NCBI GenBank assembly: GCA_022770425.1
Contig: JALEHY010000041.1
Coordinates: 1 to 28,448 of the forward strand
From: Parvimonas sp.
GTDB lineage: Bacteria; Bacillota; Clostridia; Tissierellales; Peptoniphilaceae
Length of the DNA stretch: 28,448 bases
Direction: 5' to 3'
The position numbers were made by a program, and so were the translations under genes. Below are positions 8,120 to 17,517 of this stretch, piece by piece (position 1 is the stretch's first letter; the number at the start of each line of letters is the position of its first letter). The notes beneath the pieces were generated by a model. That model had not been told where the DNA came from. It did not search any database and was given only the letters and a program-made list of their open reading frames with translations.

Positions 8120-8560
8120 TTATTTACTAAGTTTGGAGCACTCAGAACATTCACCATAGAATTTTAAATCATGATTTGAAACTTTGAATAAATATTTTTC
8201 TTCTATAATTTTTTCAAGATCTTCAAGATAATCTTCTTCAACTTCTATTATCTTTCCGCAATTTTTGCATAAAAGATGATGATGTTGATGATAATCATCT
8301 TCCCTTATAATTTCATATCTGTACCTATTGTCATCAAAATCCAGTTTGTGTACAATATTTAATTTATCAAAAATTACTAAAGTACGATAAACTGTTGCTA
8401 TTCCTATCTCTTTATCATACTTACTTGCCAATTCGTGCAAATCTTCAGGGCTTAAATGATTTCCTTGATTTTCATTTAGAACATTGAAAATTATTTCTCT
8501 TTGTTTAGTAATTTTGTAACTATTATCCACTAATAGTTTTCTCATCTCTTTCAAATCCAT
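8120..8560 (-). CDS. Fur-family metal-responsive regulator
   Basis: 146 residues from ATG 8560. AAGGAGG lies 12 bases upstream, a little far; an in-frame ATG at 8590 has no site and lies deeper inside the preceding gene. An N-terminal winged helix with recognition helix GIATVYRTLVIF (53-64) is followed by a metal-binding dimerisation domain with H91-x-H-H-H95, a C98-x-x-C101 and a C138-x-x-C141 pair that form the structural zinc site. The family includes Fur (iron), Zur (zinc) and PerR (peroxide), and sequence alone does not settle which this is. Its first codons overlap the end of the DUF1292 gene, so it belongs to the alaS-rnj operon. I saw no obvious Fur box in the window. Confidence 0.88.
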   Translation of the reverse strand: MDLKEMRKLLVDNSYKITKQREIIFNVLNENQGNHLSPEDLHELASKYDKEIGIATVYRTLVIFDKLNIVHKLDFDDNRYRYEIIREDDYHQHHHLLCKNCGKIIEVEEDYLEDLEKIIEEKYLFKVSNHDLKFYGECSECSKLSK

Positions 8561-8798
8561 AATCTTTTCTTTCCTCCTTGAGTTCTTCATAAACTTCTAT
8601 GGCATCTTGTAACTCCTCGTCATCAATGCCCTCCAAAGTCATATTTCCTTGCTTGTCATATATAATTTTTAATATATACGTATTTATATCATCTTTTGAA
8701 TTTAAAACGGCATACTCGCTTTCATTCATTCCAAAAGTATCAACCAATTCAAAAAATATTTTCTTTCCATTTTCATCTATTGCTTCAAAACGTTCCAT
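8523..8798 (-). CDS. DUF1292 protein (YrzB family)
   Basis: About 91 residues, acidic, with the DUF1292 pattern of an opening beta sheet (FEAIDENGKKIFFELV) and EYAVL, then an acidic helical end (DDEELQDAIEVYEEL). No biochemical function is established. The family sits beside ruvX and ireB in many Firmicutes, as here. The start could be ATG 8798 or GTG 8807, the latter overlapping the ruvX stop (TAGTG); I chose ATG because neither has a strong binding site. Confidence 0.8.
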   Translation of the reverse strand: MERFEAIDENGKKIFFELVDTFGMNESEYAVLNSKDDINTYILKIIYDKQGNMTLEGIDDEELQDAIEVYEELKEERKDYGFERDEKTISG

Positions 8799-8806
8799 TA
8801 ACACCA

Positions 8807-9232
8807 CTACTTTCTGTCCAAATAAGATTGCAAAATATAAGTCGCCGCAACTTTATCTATTACCTTTTTTCTTTTTTTTCTACTCATATTGCCTTCAATC
8901 AAAATACGTTCAGCACTGACAGTAGTAAGTCTTTCATCTTGCATTATTATCTCCATTTCAATATTTTCGTCTTTTAAAAAGTTTTTAAAATTCTCAACAA
9001 AATTTAAGACTTTTTCTCCCTGAGGACCTACAGTATTATTAAGATTTTTCGGAAATCCGATTATAGTCTTAATAATTTTTTCATCTATAATAATTTTCTT
9101 TAAATTATTTAAATCTTTTTCCAAATCTTCTCTAAATATCGTACTGTGTCCTGACGCCATGATAAACAAGGGATCACTTATAGCTATCCCTATTGTTCTG
9201 TCACCGACATCCAAAGCCATATACCTATTCAT
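8807..9232 (-). CDS. ruvX: RuvX/YqgF family RNase H-fold nuclease
   Basis: 141 residues, full length. The RNase H-like opening MALDVGDRTIGIAISD has the first catalytic aspartate at D8; GFPKNLNNTVGPQGE and the MQDERLTTVSAE segment supply the other acidic residues. Family members are putative Holliday junction resolvases or act in 16S rRNA 5'-end maturation (YqgF). The order ireB-ruvX-DUF1292 is conserved in Firmicutes. GGGAG lies five bases before the ATG. Confidence 0.9.
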   Translation of the reverse strand: MNRYMALDVGDRTIGIAISDPLFIMASGHSTIFREDLEKDLNNLKKIIIDEKIIKTIIGFPKNLNNTVGPQGEKVLNFVENFKNFLKDENIEMEIIMQDERLTTVSAERILIEGNMSRKKRKKVIDKVAATYILQSYLDRK

Positions 9233-9283
9233 AAATACTCCCTTTCCATTTTAAAATTACAAATAAATTATTTCTTTAGAGTA

Positions 9284-9535
9284 TTATTTTTCCATATAAA
9301 CATTTAAAAATTCTTCAAGAATCTCATCTCTGCTGACTTGTCTTATAAGACCTCTGGCATTATTATAATTCGTAATGTAAGTAGGATCTCCTGAAAGAAT
9401 ATAACCGATAATTTGGCTCTTAGGATTATACCCCTTAGCTTCAAGTGCCGAATACACTACTTTAATTATTTCATTAATACTTTTCTTTTCATTTGGCATT
9501 TCAATTCTCATTGTTTGATTAAATTCATTAGACAT
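9284..9535 (-). CDS. ireB: IreB family regulatory phosphoprotein (DUF965)
   Basis: 83 residues, the usual family length. It has a Thr in the disordered N-terminus (SNEFNQTMRIE), followed by a compact helical core (INEIIKVVYSALEAKGYNP, GYILSGDPTYITNYNNAR). Established: in Enterococcus IreB is a substrate of the PASTA kinase IreK, phosphorylated at N-terminal Thr residues, and negatively affects cephalosporin resistance. The kinase is not in this window. It lies 16 bases after alaS with an AGGAGG site, the usual alaS-ireB-ruvX order. Confidence 0.9.
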   Translation of the reverse strand: MSNEFNQTMRIEMPNEKKSINEIIKVVYSALEAKGYNPKSQIIGYILSGDPTYITNYNNARGLIRQVSRDEILEEFLNVYMEK

Positions 9536-9551
9536 ATAATCCCCTCCTATT

Positions 9552-12158
9552 TTATAATTGTGATTTTAAAATATCTTGTGCTTTTTCAAGAGCATAATCA
9601 ACCTTATCTATTTCTTTTCCTCCTGCAGATGCTATATCCGGTCTTCCTCCACCGTTTCCACCGACAAGTTTTGCTATTTCTTTTACAAGATTTCCTGCAT
9701 TAATCTTTCTTGCATTCAAATCTTTACTGACACCCACTGTAAATGTCAATTTCCCATCGAAAATATTTGCAAGTACTATTACACTTGTACCCAATTTATC
9801 ACGTAATTTATCAATTAAATCTCTAATTTCATTTTGATTTTCAAATTCAACTTTTTCTGCAATGAATGAAATATCATCAATCATTATCTTTCTTGAAATA
9901 TAATTTCCCAAACTGTCCAAAGTCATTTTTGATTTTATATCTTTTAATTCTTTTTCCAAAATTTTAATTTCTTCTGTTAAATTTAAAACTTTATTAACTA
10001 AATCGGATTTATTAACTTTTAAAATTGAAGACAAATCAGAAATTTGATTTTCTTTTTTATTTAAGTAATCATAAACTTTTCTTCCGGTAATCGCTTCAAT
10101 TCTTCTGACACCGGCTGCAACACCTGATTCTGAAATAATTTTTAACATTTGTATTTCACTTACATTTTTAACATGGGTTCCGCCACAAAGTTCAACTGAC
10201 CACCCCCCAAACGAAACTACTCTTACTACATCTTTATATTTATCTTCAAAAAGTCCGATTGCTCCCATTTTAGCAGATTCTTCAAGTGACATTTCATTTA
10301 TTACAGTATCTAAATTCAAAGCTATTTTTTCATTTACAATACTTTCAACTTTTTTTAAATCTTCCTCACTTATAGCTTCAAAATGAGTTATATCAAATCT
10401 GAGTTTATTTGCATCAACTAAAGATCCGGCTTGGTTTATATGACTGCCCAAAACTTCAATTAATGCTTGGTGTAAAAGATGTGTTGCAGAGTGATTTTTC
10501 ATAATGTCACGTCTGTTATTTATATCAATTTTAAAGTTAAGCTCATCTCCTAAATTAATCGTTCCATCTAAAACTTCAACGTGATGAAATATAGCGTTGT
10601 TTTTATTTTTCTTTGTATCAACAACTTTCATCTTACAAGTTGAACTTTCAATAACTCCGATATCTCCTACCTGTCCTCCGCCTTCTCCGTAAAAAACTGT
10701 CTTATCGGAGATTAAAATAGCTCTGTCACCCTTTTCTAATGACTTAACCTCTTTTTCATCTTTAAAAATTTTAATAGTTTTTGCTACACATTCGTTACTT
10801 GTGTAACCTAAAAATTCTGTACTTTCCAAAGATTTCAAATAATCCGTATTTTTTTCGCTCCAACCCGCAGAGTCTGTGTTCCTGCCTTCTCTTGCTCTTA
10901 TTTTTTGATTTTCCATAAGTTTATTAAATTCAACTTCATCAACACTCATATTATGTTCTTCAAGTATTTCTTTTGTTAAATCTAATGGAAAACCATAAGT
11001 ATCATATAGTTTAAATGCTTTATCTCCACTTAACACAGCAGACTCTTTTTCTTTTTCATTTTCAATGTAAGAATTTAAAATTCCAAGACCTTGTTCTATT
11101 GTTTCTTGAAATTTTGATTCTTCAGAATTCAATATCTTAAATATTCTTTCGCTGTCATTTAACAGTTCAGGATACTCTGATTTATAAACTTCCATAACCG
11201 TCTTAGAAACTTCGGTTAAGAAATTTTCTTTTATTCCCAAAAGTTTTCCATGTCTTGCAGCTCTTCTTATCAATCTTCTTAAAACATATCCTCTTTGTTC
11301 ATTACTTGGGATAACTCCGTCATAAATCAAAAATGTCATAGCTCTTGCATGGTCTGCAATTACTCTTATTGAAATATCTGAAATTTCATTTGATTTGTAA
11401 TTGACTTTTGAAATTTCTTCTATTTTCTTAATGATAGTATCAACCAAGCCTATTTCAAAAATATTGTCTTTTTCTTCTAAAACTAAAGTCAGTCTTTCAA
11501 GTCCCATACCTGTATCAATATTAGGATTGGATAATCTTTCATAATTTCCGTTTTTATCTTTGTTGAATTGAGTAAAAACTAAATTCCAAATTTCCATAAA
11601 TCTATCATCAGGATTTTCATATTTTGCACCTCTGTCATACATAATTTCAGAACAAGGTCCGCAAGGTCCGACTTCTAATTCCCAAAAATTATCTTCTTTT
11701 CCCAATCTTTGAATTTTATTTTCCGGCAACCCTATTTCATTTCTCCAAATAGCATAGGCTTCATCATCTTCTTCATATACTGTAACAGATAAAAGTTCTT
11801 TATCAAGTTCTAATCTCTCTGTTAAAAATTCCCATGCCCAATGAATAGCTTCTCTTTTAAAATAATCTCCAAAAGAAAAATTCCCAAGCATTTCAAAGAA
11901 TGTTCCATGTCTATGAGTTTTTCCTACATTATCAATATCAGCAGTTCTAATACACTTTTGACTTGACGTTGCCCTGTTTTTACTCATCTTTTTTACTCCC
12001 GTAAAATAATCCTTTAAAGGAGCCATACCTGCATTTATAAGTAATAAACTCTTATCATTATTTGGAATTAAAGGATAACTTTTTAAAACCAAATGCCCTT
12101 TACTCTCAAAAAAATCCAAATATTCTTTTCTAATTTCATTCAACCCTAATTTTTTCAT
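9552..12158 (-). CDS. alaS: alanyl-tRNA synthetase
   Basis: 868 residues, full length. The class II catalytic core fills the first 250 residues (RTADIDNVGKTHRHGTFFEM; GPCGPCSEI at 164-172; DTGMGLERL). The editing domain has the zinc/HxxxH set H556-SAT-H560 and C658-GGT-H662, and the C-terminal DHHA1 domain ends in GGGGRPDIASAGG-type sequence. The enzyme charges tRNA-Ala and hydrolyses mischarged Ser/Gly-tRNA. It lies nine bases after the AI-2E permease gene with an AAGAGG site. There is no room for a T-box leader in front of the gene. Confidence 0.98.
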   Translation of the reverse strand: MKKLGLNEIRKEYLDFFESKGHLVLKSYPLIPNNDKSLLLINAGMAPLKDYFTGVKKMSKNRATSSQKCIRTADIDNVGKTHRHGTFFEMLGNFSFGDYFKREAIHWAWEFLTERLELDKELLSVTVYEEDDEAYAIWRNEIGLPENKIQRLGKEDNFWELEVGPCGPCSEIMYDRGAKYENPDDRFMEIWNLVFTQFNKDKNGNYERLSNPNIDTGMGLERLTLVLEEKDNIFEIGLVDTIIKKIEEISKVNYKSNEISDISIRVIADHARAMTFLIYDGVIPSNEQRGYVLRRLIRRAARHGKLLGIKENFLTEVSKTVMEVYKSEYPELLNDSERIFKILNSEESKFQETIEQGLGILNSYIENEKEKESAVLSGDKAFKLYDTYGFPLDLTKEILEEHNMSVDEVEFNKLMENQKIRAREGRNTDSAGWSEKNTDYLKSLESTEFLGYTSNECVAKTIKIFKDEKEVKSLEKGDRAILISDKTVFYGEGGGQVGDIGVIESSTCKMKVVDTKKNKNNAIFHHVEVLDGTINLGDELNFKIDINNRRDIMKNHSATHLLHQALIEVLGSHINQAGSLVDANKLRFDITHFEAISEEDLKKVESIVNEKIALNLDTVINEMSLEESAKMGAIGLFEDKYKDVVRVVSFGGWSVELCGGTHVKNVSEIQMLKIISESGVAAGVRRIEAITGRKVYDYLNKKENQISDLSSILKVNKSDLVNKVLNLTEEIKILEKELKDIKSKMTLDSLGNYISRKIMIDDISFIAEKVEFENQNEIRDLIDKLRDKLGTSVIVLANIFDGKLTFTVGVSKDLNARKINAGNLVKEIAKLVGGNGGGRPDIASAGGKEIDKVDYALEKAQDILKSQL

Positions 12159-12167
12159 AAATACCTC

Positions 12168-13385
12168 TTAATCATTTTTTAATTTATCATTATATAAATA
12201 TTTTATTATATAAGGTTTTGTGTGCTTATACACAATCTTTAAAGCAGCAACTATCGGAACGGATAAAATCATTCCGGCAACTCCAAACATACCTCCTCCG
12301 ACTATTAACAATATCAAAACTGTCAAAGGATGCATTCCTGTACTGTCACCCAATATTTTAGGTCCCAAAATATTATTTTCAACCCACTGAATTAAACAGA
12401 AACAAACAGCAACCCAAAAAGCTGTTATAGGACCTTTAAATAATGCTAATAACACTGCCGGAACAAAACCCAAAAACGGTCCGATATATGGAATAATATC
12501 GGCAATACAAGTTATTATACCAATAACAAGTGCAAAATCTATTCCCATAATCGCCAAATAAATCATTGTAGCAACACCTACAAATATCGCCATAACAATT
12601 CTTCCTCTAACGAACATAGAAAGGGAATTATCAACTTCTTTCCACAAGTCGATTGAAAACTTTTTATATCTGTCAGGTACGGTCTTTCCTATTTTATTGA
12701 AAATTTTATCTTTTTCAAGTAACAAATAAAATGAAATTACAGGTATCAGTATAAGTTGAATAAATACGGCAATTAATCCGCTAACACCCGCAACCATTCC
12801 TGAAATTCGAGAAAGAATACCTTGTGTTAATAAACTTACCAACTTCATAATTTGTTCATTAAAGTTATTTATTAAATTATTTACAACAGGAACATTTGTA
12901 AATAATTTGTCTCTCAAATCATTTGTATATTCTACAAAGTTCTTAACTAAATCCGGCAAAGAAATGAAAAGATTCTTAAACTGCTTAATTGTTCCCGGAA
13001 AGATTCCGATAATTAAAATAGCCAAAGACAGAAAAATTATAAGATATACGAGAAATATGGAATATATTCTCTTTATATTCTTCTTTTCAAAATAATTTAC
13101 CAAAGGATTTAAAATATATGAAAAAATTATAGAAACGACAAATGTGGCTAAGGTTATTCTAAGTATTGAAAAACTCTTAAACAACGCAATTGCTCCTATG
13201 CAAATTAAAACATATATTGCTATTCTTAAAAGTTTCAGCTTATTTATATGTATTTTATCTTTTTCTTCCAATTTTTTATTCGAAAATTTAAAGAAAACAT
13301 AAAGTCCCCACGACAATAAACCTATAATCAAAATTTTTATAACATTATTTAAAATCATATTTATACCAAACAAATTATCTAACAT
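12168..13385 (-). CDS. AI-2E family (PerM-like) membrane permease
   Basis: 405 residues with about eight hydrophobic segments: two at the N-terminus (residues about 12-28 and 50-68), more near 75-130, and a cluster after 200. The family's conserved GIITCIADIIPYIGPFLG and the ending GVAGMILSVPIVAALK are clear. Members are polytopic transporters; some export AI-2 (TqsA), others are Na+/H+ antiporters or unknown, so the substrate is not assigned. It sits between a cysteine desulfurase and alaS in one operon. A second family member lies at 19968-21152. Confidence 0.88.
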   Translation of the reverse strand: MLDNLFGINMILNNVIKILIIGLLSWGLYVFFKFSNKKLEEKDKIHINKLKLLRIAIYVLICIGAIALFKSFSILRITLATFVVSIIFSYILNPLVNYFEKKNIKRIYSIFLVYLIIFLSLAILIIGIFPGTIKQFKNLFISLPDLVKNFVEYTNDLRDKLFTNVPVVNNLINNFNEQIMKLVSLLTQGILSRISGMVAGVSGLIAVFIQLILIPVISFYLLLEKDKIFNKIGKTVPDRYKKFSIDLWKEVDNSLSMFVRGRIVMAIFVGVATMIYLAIMGIDFALVIGIITCIADIIPYIGPFLGFVPAVLLALFKGPITAFWVAVCFCLIQWVENNILGPKILGDSTGMHPLTVLILLIVGGGMFGVAGMILSVPIVAALKIVYKHTKPYIIKYLYNDKLKND

Positions 13386-13393
13386 TATTCCCC

Positions 13394-14527
13394 CTAATTA
13401 AGTACAGATTTCAACATTTCAAAAAAATAATCTATCTCTGAAAAAGTATTATTTTCACTTAAACTTATTCTGATTGCAGTATTTTTTTGTTCATAAGGTA
13501 AATTCATAGATTCAAGTACATGTGAATTTTGAATTGAACCGCTACTGCAGGCAGAGCCTGATGAAACACAAATACCCAAAAAATCTAAATTCATTATCAT
13601 CATCTCTTTTTCAAAACCCAAAAATGAAACATTAATATTACTTGAATGTCTATTTTCCATAGAACCGTTTATTTTATATTTGTATCCGCATTTTTCTAAT
13701 TTCCCGATAAAATATTTTCTAAGAGCCAACCTCTTTTCAACATTTTCTACCCGTTCTTTTCTTAAAATATCTATCGCTTTAGAAAAACCTACAATCCCCG
13801 CTACATTTTCAGTTCCGCCTCTTCTGTTTCTCTCTTGAGATCCTCCAAAAATAAAATTTTCTATTTCAACACCTGACTTTATATACAATGCCCCCACTCC
13901 CTTTGGACCATGCACTTTATGAGCAGAAACAGTAAGAAGATCAACATCTAAATTTTTTACGTCTATTTTAAGCTCTGAAAGAGCCTGAACAGCATCAGTA
14001 TGAAAAATAACAGAAGAATTTTTTTCTTTTACCGCCTCACATATCTGTTTAATATTCTGTACTGTTCCAACCTCATTATTTACATACATAATTGAAACTA
14101 AAACAGTATCATCTCTTACACAGTCAACAACATCTTTTGAAGAAATAAATCCGTCGGAATTCGGAAAAACATAGCTTACTTCAAAACCCATTGTTTCAAG
14201 AAATTTCACAGTTTCCAAAACAGCTGAATGTTCAAACGCTGAAGTTATAATATGCCCAACTTTTCGTTTCCTGACAGTAGAACCTACCAACGCCCAATTA
14301 TCAGATTCTGTTCCTGAAGATGTAAAAAAAACTTCATTTTTATTCGCATTAATATACTCGGAGATATTTTCTCTTGATTTTTCTATTGCAACTTTAGATT
14401 TTTGTGAAAACTCATAAATAGAAGATGGATTTGAATAATTTTTAATCAAAAATTCTTTCATACTGTCGAAAACTTCGTCGTTTAACTCTGTCGTAGCAGA
14501 GTTATCAAAATAAACTATCTTATCCAT
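13394..14527 (-). CDS. cysteine desulfurase (NifS/IscS family)
   Basis: 377 residues, class V aminotransferase fold. It opens with YFDNSATTELN; S-A-H-K204-V-H-G-P-K-G gives the PLP lysine, and S-S-G-S-A-C327-S-S-G carries the catalytic cysteine on the long-loop (IscS/NifS group I) pattern. The enzyme takes sulfur from cysteine for Fe-S clusters and thio-modified tRNA. No IscU or MnmA/ThiI partner is visible in the window; genes downstream are alaS and RNA-related. It is first in a ten-gene operon, with AGGAG five bases before the ATG. Confidence 0.93.
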   Translation of the reverse strand: MDKIVYFDNSATTELNDEVFDSMKEFLIKNYSNPSSIYEFSQKSKVAIEKSRENISEYINANKNEVFFTSSGTESDNWALVGSTVRKRKVGHIITSAFEHSAVLETVKFLETMGFEVSYVFPNSDGFISSKDVVDCVRDDTVLVSIMYVNNEVGTVQNIKQICEAVKEKNSSVIFHTDAVQALSELKIDVKNLDVDLLTVSAHKVHGPKGVGALYIKSGVEIENFIFGGSQERNRRGGTENVAGIVGFSKAIDILRKERVENVEKRLALRKYFIGKLEKCGYKYKINGSMENRHSSNINVSFLGFEKEMMIMNLDFLGICVSSGSACSSGSIQNSHVLESMNLPYEQKNTAIRISLSENNTFSEIDYFFEMLKSVLN

Positions 14528-14670
14528 AAATACTCCTAAATTTATAAAAAAATTAATTTTACTGCATTTAAACTTAAAAAATTTAGATTAAGCAAAAATA
14601 CAGTATATCTTTATTATATTAAAAATAATTTTAAAATTGATATTCGAAAAATATCTTGTAAAGTATTTTT
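14528..14670 (-). other. 5' leader of the cysteine desulfurase operon
   Basis: About 140 nt of very AT-rich leader between the predicted start and the ATG. I do not recognise a riboswitch or T-box in it. A second TATAAT at about 14619 may give a shorter transcript. Confidence 0.4.
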
Positions 14671-14676
14671 CATTTA

Positions 14677-14705
14677 ATTATACTCTAAACTACTAATTTT
14701 TACAA
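14677..14705 (-). promoter_or_regulatory. sigma-A promoter of the desulfurase-alaS-rnj-trmR operon
   Basis: TTGTAA (14705-14700), 17-base spacer, perfect TATAAT (14682-14677) on the minus strand, just downstream of the pepD terminator. Genes downstream run to 5456 with gaps of 51 bases or less. Confidence 0.6.
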
Positions 14706-14738
14706 GTTTTTTAAAAGCAATTTTACAATATATCCCAT

Positions 14739-14779
14739 AAAAAAAACTCATTCCAAATCAATTCAAAATGAGTTTTTTT
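14739..14779 (-). terminator. intrinsic terminator after pepD
   Basis: Thirteen-bp stem (14740-14752 with 14767-14779, core ACTCATT/AATGAGT) with A and T runs on both sides, so it could work in both directions. It separates pepD from the next promoter. Confidence 0.8.
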
Positions 14780-14803
14780 AATATTTTTTATAATTTTTTT
14801 ATT

Positions 14804-16189
14804 TTAATTTTTCGCTATTTCTTCTATCAATTTAATAGTAAAATCATAAACTCTTTGAGTTGATGAAATAGAAATATTTTCTTTTGGTGTATGTGCTCCT
14901 CTTATATCCGGGCCAAATGAAATAAGTTCAAGGTTTGGATATTTTTCATAAATCGCACCACACTCAAGTCCCGCATGGACAACAATATTTTCAAAGTCTT
15001 TATTTGTAATTTCTCTATAAACTTTATTGGCGATTTTTTGTAAAGTAGAATTTTCTTTTTTCTCCCAAGAAGGATATTCTCCGGAAAATTCATATTTTAA
15101 ACTTAAATCGTCAGAAATTTTTGCAAATTCGGTTTTCATTTCCAAAAGAGTACTTAAAACAGAAGACCTTATTGAATTTCTAATCAAAATACAGTTTTCG
15201 ACACTTTCTACTATCGCTAAATTTGATGAAGATAAAACTCCTGTTTCATCTTTAGCTCTAACTCCCGTCGGTAATTTTTCTAAAACACAAAGTAAAGTAT
15301 TCTTTACATTATCTTTCAAAACTTTCCCTTTAAAAATTTCACATTTTTCTATTGTTAATTGTTCATTACCATTGTACTTTTCAGTAAATTTTCGAATTAA
15401 ATCATCAATTAAAGGAGAGTTTTCTATAACAATTTCTCCTGTTCGAGGAATTGCGTTATCTTTACTTCCCGAATTAAAAGATGCTAAAGAAAGTCCGCTT
15501 TCTCTTATAAATTCGGTAATGGTTTTAATCATATTTCTTCTGTTTTTATCTATTTCCATTCCTGAATGTCCGCCAAAATATCCGTCAAAATGTAATTTTA
15601 TAAGCTCTTTTTCTTCTGAATATTCTGTTTCAATCTGAGTTTTAAACAAAATCCCTCCGGCTGAACCAAGTGTTAAAATTCCTTCTTCCTCAGAATCAAT
15701 ATTAAAAAGATATTTTCCTTTTAACAAATCCTTTGAAAGTCCTAATGCTCCATCCATTTCAACTTCTTCTGCAACTGTAATAATCATCTCAAGTTCAGGA
15801 TGAACAATAGTTTCGTCTTCAAATATTGCCATTGCCATTGCCACAGCAATTCCATCATCGGCGCCAAGTGTGGTTTCATTTGCAAAAAGTAAATCATCTT
15901 TGATAACCCACTCGATTTTATCAGTTTCAAAATTATGTTTAGAAGTAGTTGATTTTTCACAAACCATATCCATATGACCTTGAAGAATTATTCCGGGCTT
16001 ATTTTCAAACCCCTTACTTGCAGGTTTTCTTATATATACATTCAAAAGCTCATCTTGTATTGTAACAAGACCCAATTTTTTCCCGAAATTATAAATATAG
16101 TCCGAAACATTTTTCTCATTGTACGAACCACGAGGAATATCGGAAATTTCTCTAAAATAATGAAATACTCTTTCAGGTTTTAAATTCAT
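14804..16189 (-). CDS. pepD: aminoacyl-histidine dipeptidase (PepD, M20 family)
   Basis: 461 residues from ATG 16189, which has AAAGGAG six bases upstream; a TTG extension to 16207 inside pepT is not needed. M20 metal ligands are visible: G71-H72-M-D74, L-G-A-D111-D, E141-E142-V-E and D165-S-E-E-E, with HAGLECG late in the protein. The family hydrolyses Xaa-His and other dipeptides in the cytosol using zinc. The gene follows pepT by one base and the pair forms a small peptide-utilisation operon, fitting an amino-acid-fermenting anaerobe. It ends before a strong terminator. Confidence 0.93.
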   Translation of the reverse strand: MNLKPERVFHYFREISDIPRGSYNEKNVSDYIYNFGKKLGLVTIQDELLNVYIRKPASKGFENKPGIILQGHMDMVCEKSTTSKHNFETDKIEWVIKDDLLFANETTLGADDGIAVAMAMAIFEDETIVHPELEMIITVAEEVEMDGALGLSKDLLKGKYLFNIDSEEEGILTLGSAGGILFKTQIETEYSEEKELIKLHFDGYFGGHSGMEIDKNRRNMIKTITEFIRESGLSLASFNSGSKDNAIPRTGEIVIENSPLIDDLIRKFTEKYNGNEQLTIEKCEIFKGKVLKDNVKNTLLCVLEKLPTGVRAKDETGVLSSSNLAIVESVENCILIRNSIRSSVLSTLLEMKTEFAKISDDLSLKYEFSGEYPSWEKKENSTLQKIANKVYREITNKDFENIVVHAGLECGAIYEKYPNLELISFGPDIRGAHTPKENISISSTQRVYDFTIKLIEEIAKN

Positions 16190-16190
16190 T

Positions 16191-17402
16191 CTATTCTCCT
16201 TTAACAATATTTTCTACAATTTTTAAAAGTAAATTCGAACCTTTTTCTAAAGCTGAAACAGGGATAAATTCAAATCTTCCATGAAAATTATAACCTCCCG
16301 CAAAAATGTTCGGACAAGGTAATCCCATAAATGAAAGTCTTGAACCGTCAGTTCCGCCTCTTATTGCAGTTATTTTCGGAGTAATTCCAACTTCAAGCAT
16401 TGAATTGTACGCAAGGTCAATAATATCCTTTCTGTCTTCAAGTTTTTCTTTCATATTATAATAAGAATCTTCCAATTTTAAAGTAATTGAATTATCATAT
16501 CTTTGATTTAACAAATCAACAATTCCTTTAAAATATGATTTTTTATTTTCAAACTTTTCTCTGTCAAAATCTCTGATTATAAACTCCATATGAGTATTTT
16601 CAGTATCACCTTTCATTTCCAATAAATGGTAAAATCCGTCATAATGCTCTGTATGTTCCGGTCTTTCATTTTGAGGTAGCATTGCTAAAAGATTATGACC
16701 TACGATCAATGAATTTCTCATTATATCTTTTGCTGATCCCGGATGAACATTTTTCCCCTTTATATCAACATAAGCACTGCAAGCATTAAAACTTTCATAC
16801 TCAAGTTCTCCAACTTCTCCACCGTCAATCGTATATGCAAAATCTGCTGCAAATTTTTCAACGTCAAAGTGGTTGGCTCCTCTTCCTATTTCTTCATCAG
16901 GAGTAAATCCTATAGAAATATCTCCGTGAGGTAAATTATTTGTAATAATTCTTTCAACAGCATCCATAATTATTGCTATACCTGATTTGTCATCAGCACC
17001 AAGTAAAGTATTTCCGTCTGTAGTAATTAAAGTTTCTCCGACAACATCATTTAAACAAGGAAATTCTTTAACTGTCATAGTATATTCATCATTTAATTTT
17101 ATATCTCCGCCTTTGTATTCAACAAATTGAGGATTAACATTGGCTCCGGTTAGTTCAGTGGCTGTATCCATATGTGCAATAAAACCCACTCGTTTTGAAA
17201 TATTGGCAGTATTTGATTCAAGTTTTGCATAAACATAACCCTTATCATCAATATGAGCATTTTCAATTCCCATATCTCTTAATTGTTTAACTAATAAATT
17301 TCCTAAATTTTTTTGTTTCTCGGTTGAAGGAACTGTCATTGACTTAGAATCTGATTGAGTGTCAATTTTAGCATATTCAACAAACCTTTCCACTATATTC
17401 AT
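16191..17402 (-). CDS. pepT: peptidase T (tripeptide aminopeptidase, M20B)
   Basis: 403 residues, standard length. Metal ligands match PepT: H77-M-D79, D137-D-K-S-G, E170-E171-I-G and D193-G-G-E, with NFHGRFEFIP near the C-terminus. PepT removes the N-terminal residue from tripeptides in the cytosol. ATG 17402 has GGAGG six bases upstream. It is first in a two-gene operon with pepD and has a promoter with a possible operator. Confidence 0.96.
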   Translation of the reverse strand: MNIVERFVEYAKIDTQSDSKSMTVPSTEKQKNLGNLLVKQLRDMGIENAHIDDKGYVYAKLESNTANISKRVGFIAHMDTATELTGANVNPQFVEYKGGDIKLNDEYTMTVKEFPCLNDVVGETLITTDGNTLLGADDKSGIAIIMDAVERIITNNLPHGDISIGFTPDEEIGRGANHFDVEKFAADFAYTIDGGEVGELEYESFNACSAYVDIKGKNVHPGSAKDIMRNSLIVGHNLLAMLPQNERPEHTEHYDGFYHLLEMKGDTENTHMEFIIRDFDREKFENKKSYFKGIVDLLNQRYDNSITLKLEDSYYNMKEKLEDRKDIIDLAYNSMLEVGITPKITAIRGGTDGSRLSFMGLPCPNIFAGGYNFHGRFEFIPVSALEKGSNLLLKIVENIVKGE

Positions 17403-17434
17403 AAATTACCTCCAATAAATTAATTTTCAGATTT

Positions 17435-17463
17435 ATTATATCACTTTGATTTTACAAAATCAA
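17435..17463 (-). promoter_or_regulatory. sigma-A promoter of pepT-pepD
   Basis: TTGATT (17463-17458), 17-base spacer, perfect TATAAT (17440-17435) on the minus strand. It lies in the short gap between the upstream terminator and pepT. Confidence 0.75.
17446..17463. promoter_or_regulatory. 18-bp perfect inverted repeat over the pepT -35: candidate operator
   Basis: TTGATTTT-ac-AAAATCAA, an 8-2-8 perfect palindrome that covers the -35 box and most of the spacer. Such placement suits a dimeric repressor. It has no T-run on either side, so it is not a terminator. The regulator is unknown. Confidence 0.45.
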
Positions 17464-17487
17464 TTTAAAAAATTATCAAATTTACAC

Positions 17488-17517
17488 AAAAAAAGTTGAG
17501 TAATTTTACTCAACTTT
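17488..17517 (-). terminator. intrinsic terminator after the carboxypeptidase gene
   Basis: AAAGTTGAGTAA/TTACTCAACTTT perfect inverted repeat (17492-17503 with 17506-17517), followed on the minus strand by seven T. The carboxypeptidase stop codon (17518-17516) overlaps the 5' arm. It ends the ten-gene operon. Confidence 0.9.

Noticed and set aside
15027..15638. Plus-strand 203-codon frame
   Set aside because: Antisense to pepD, which has all metal ligands; long shadow frames are common in AT-rich DNA.
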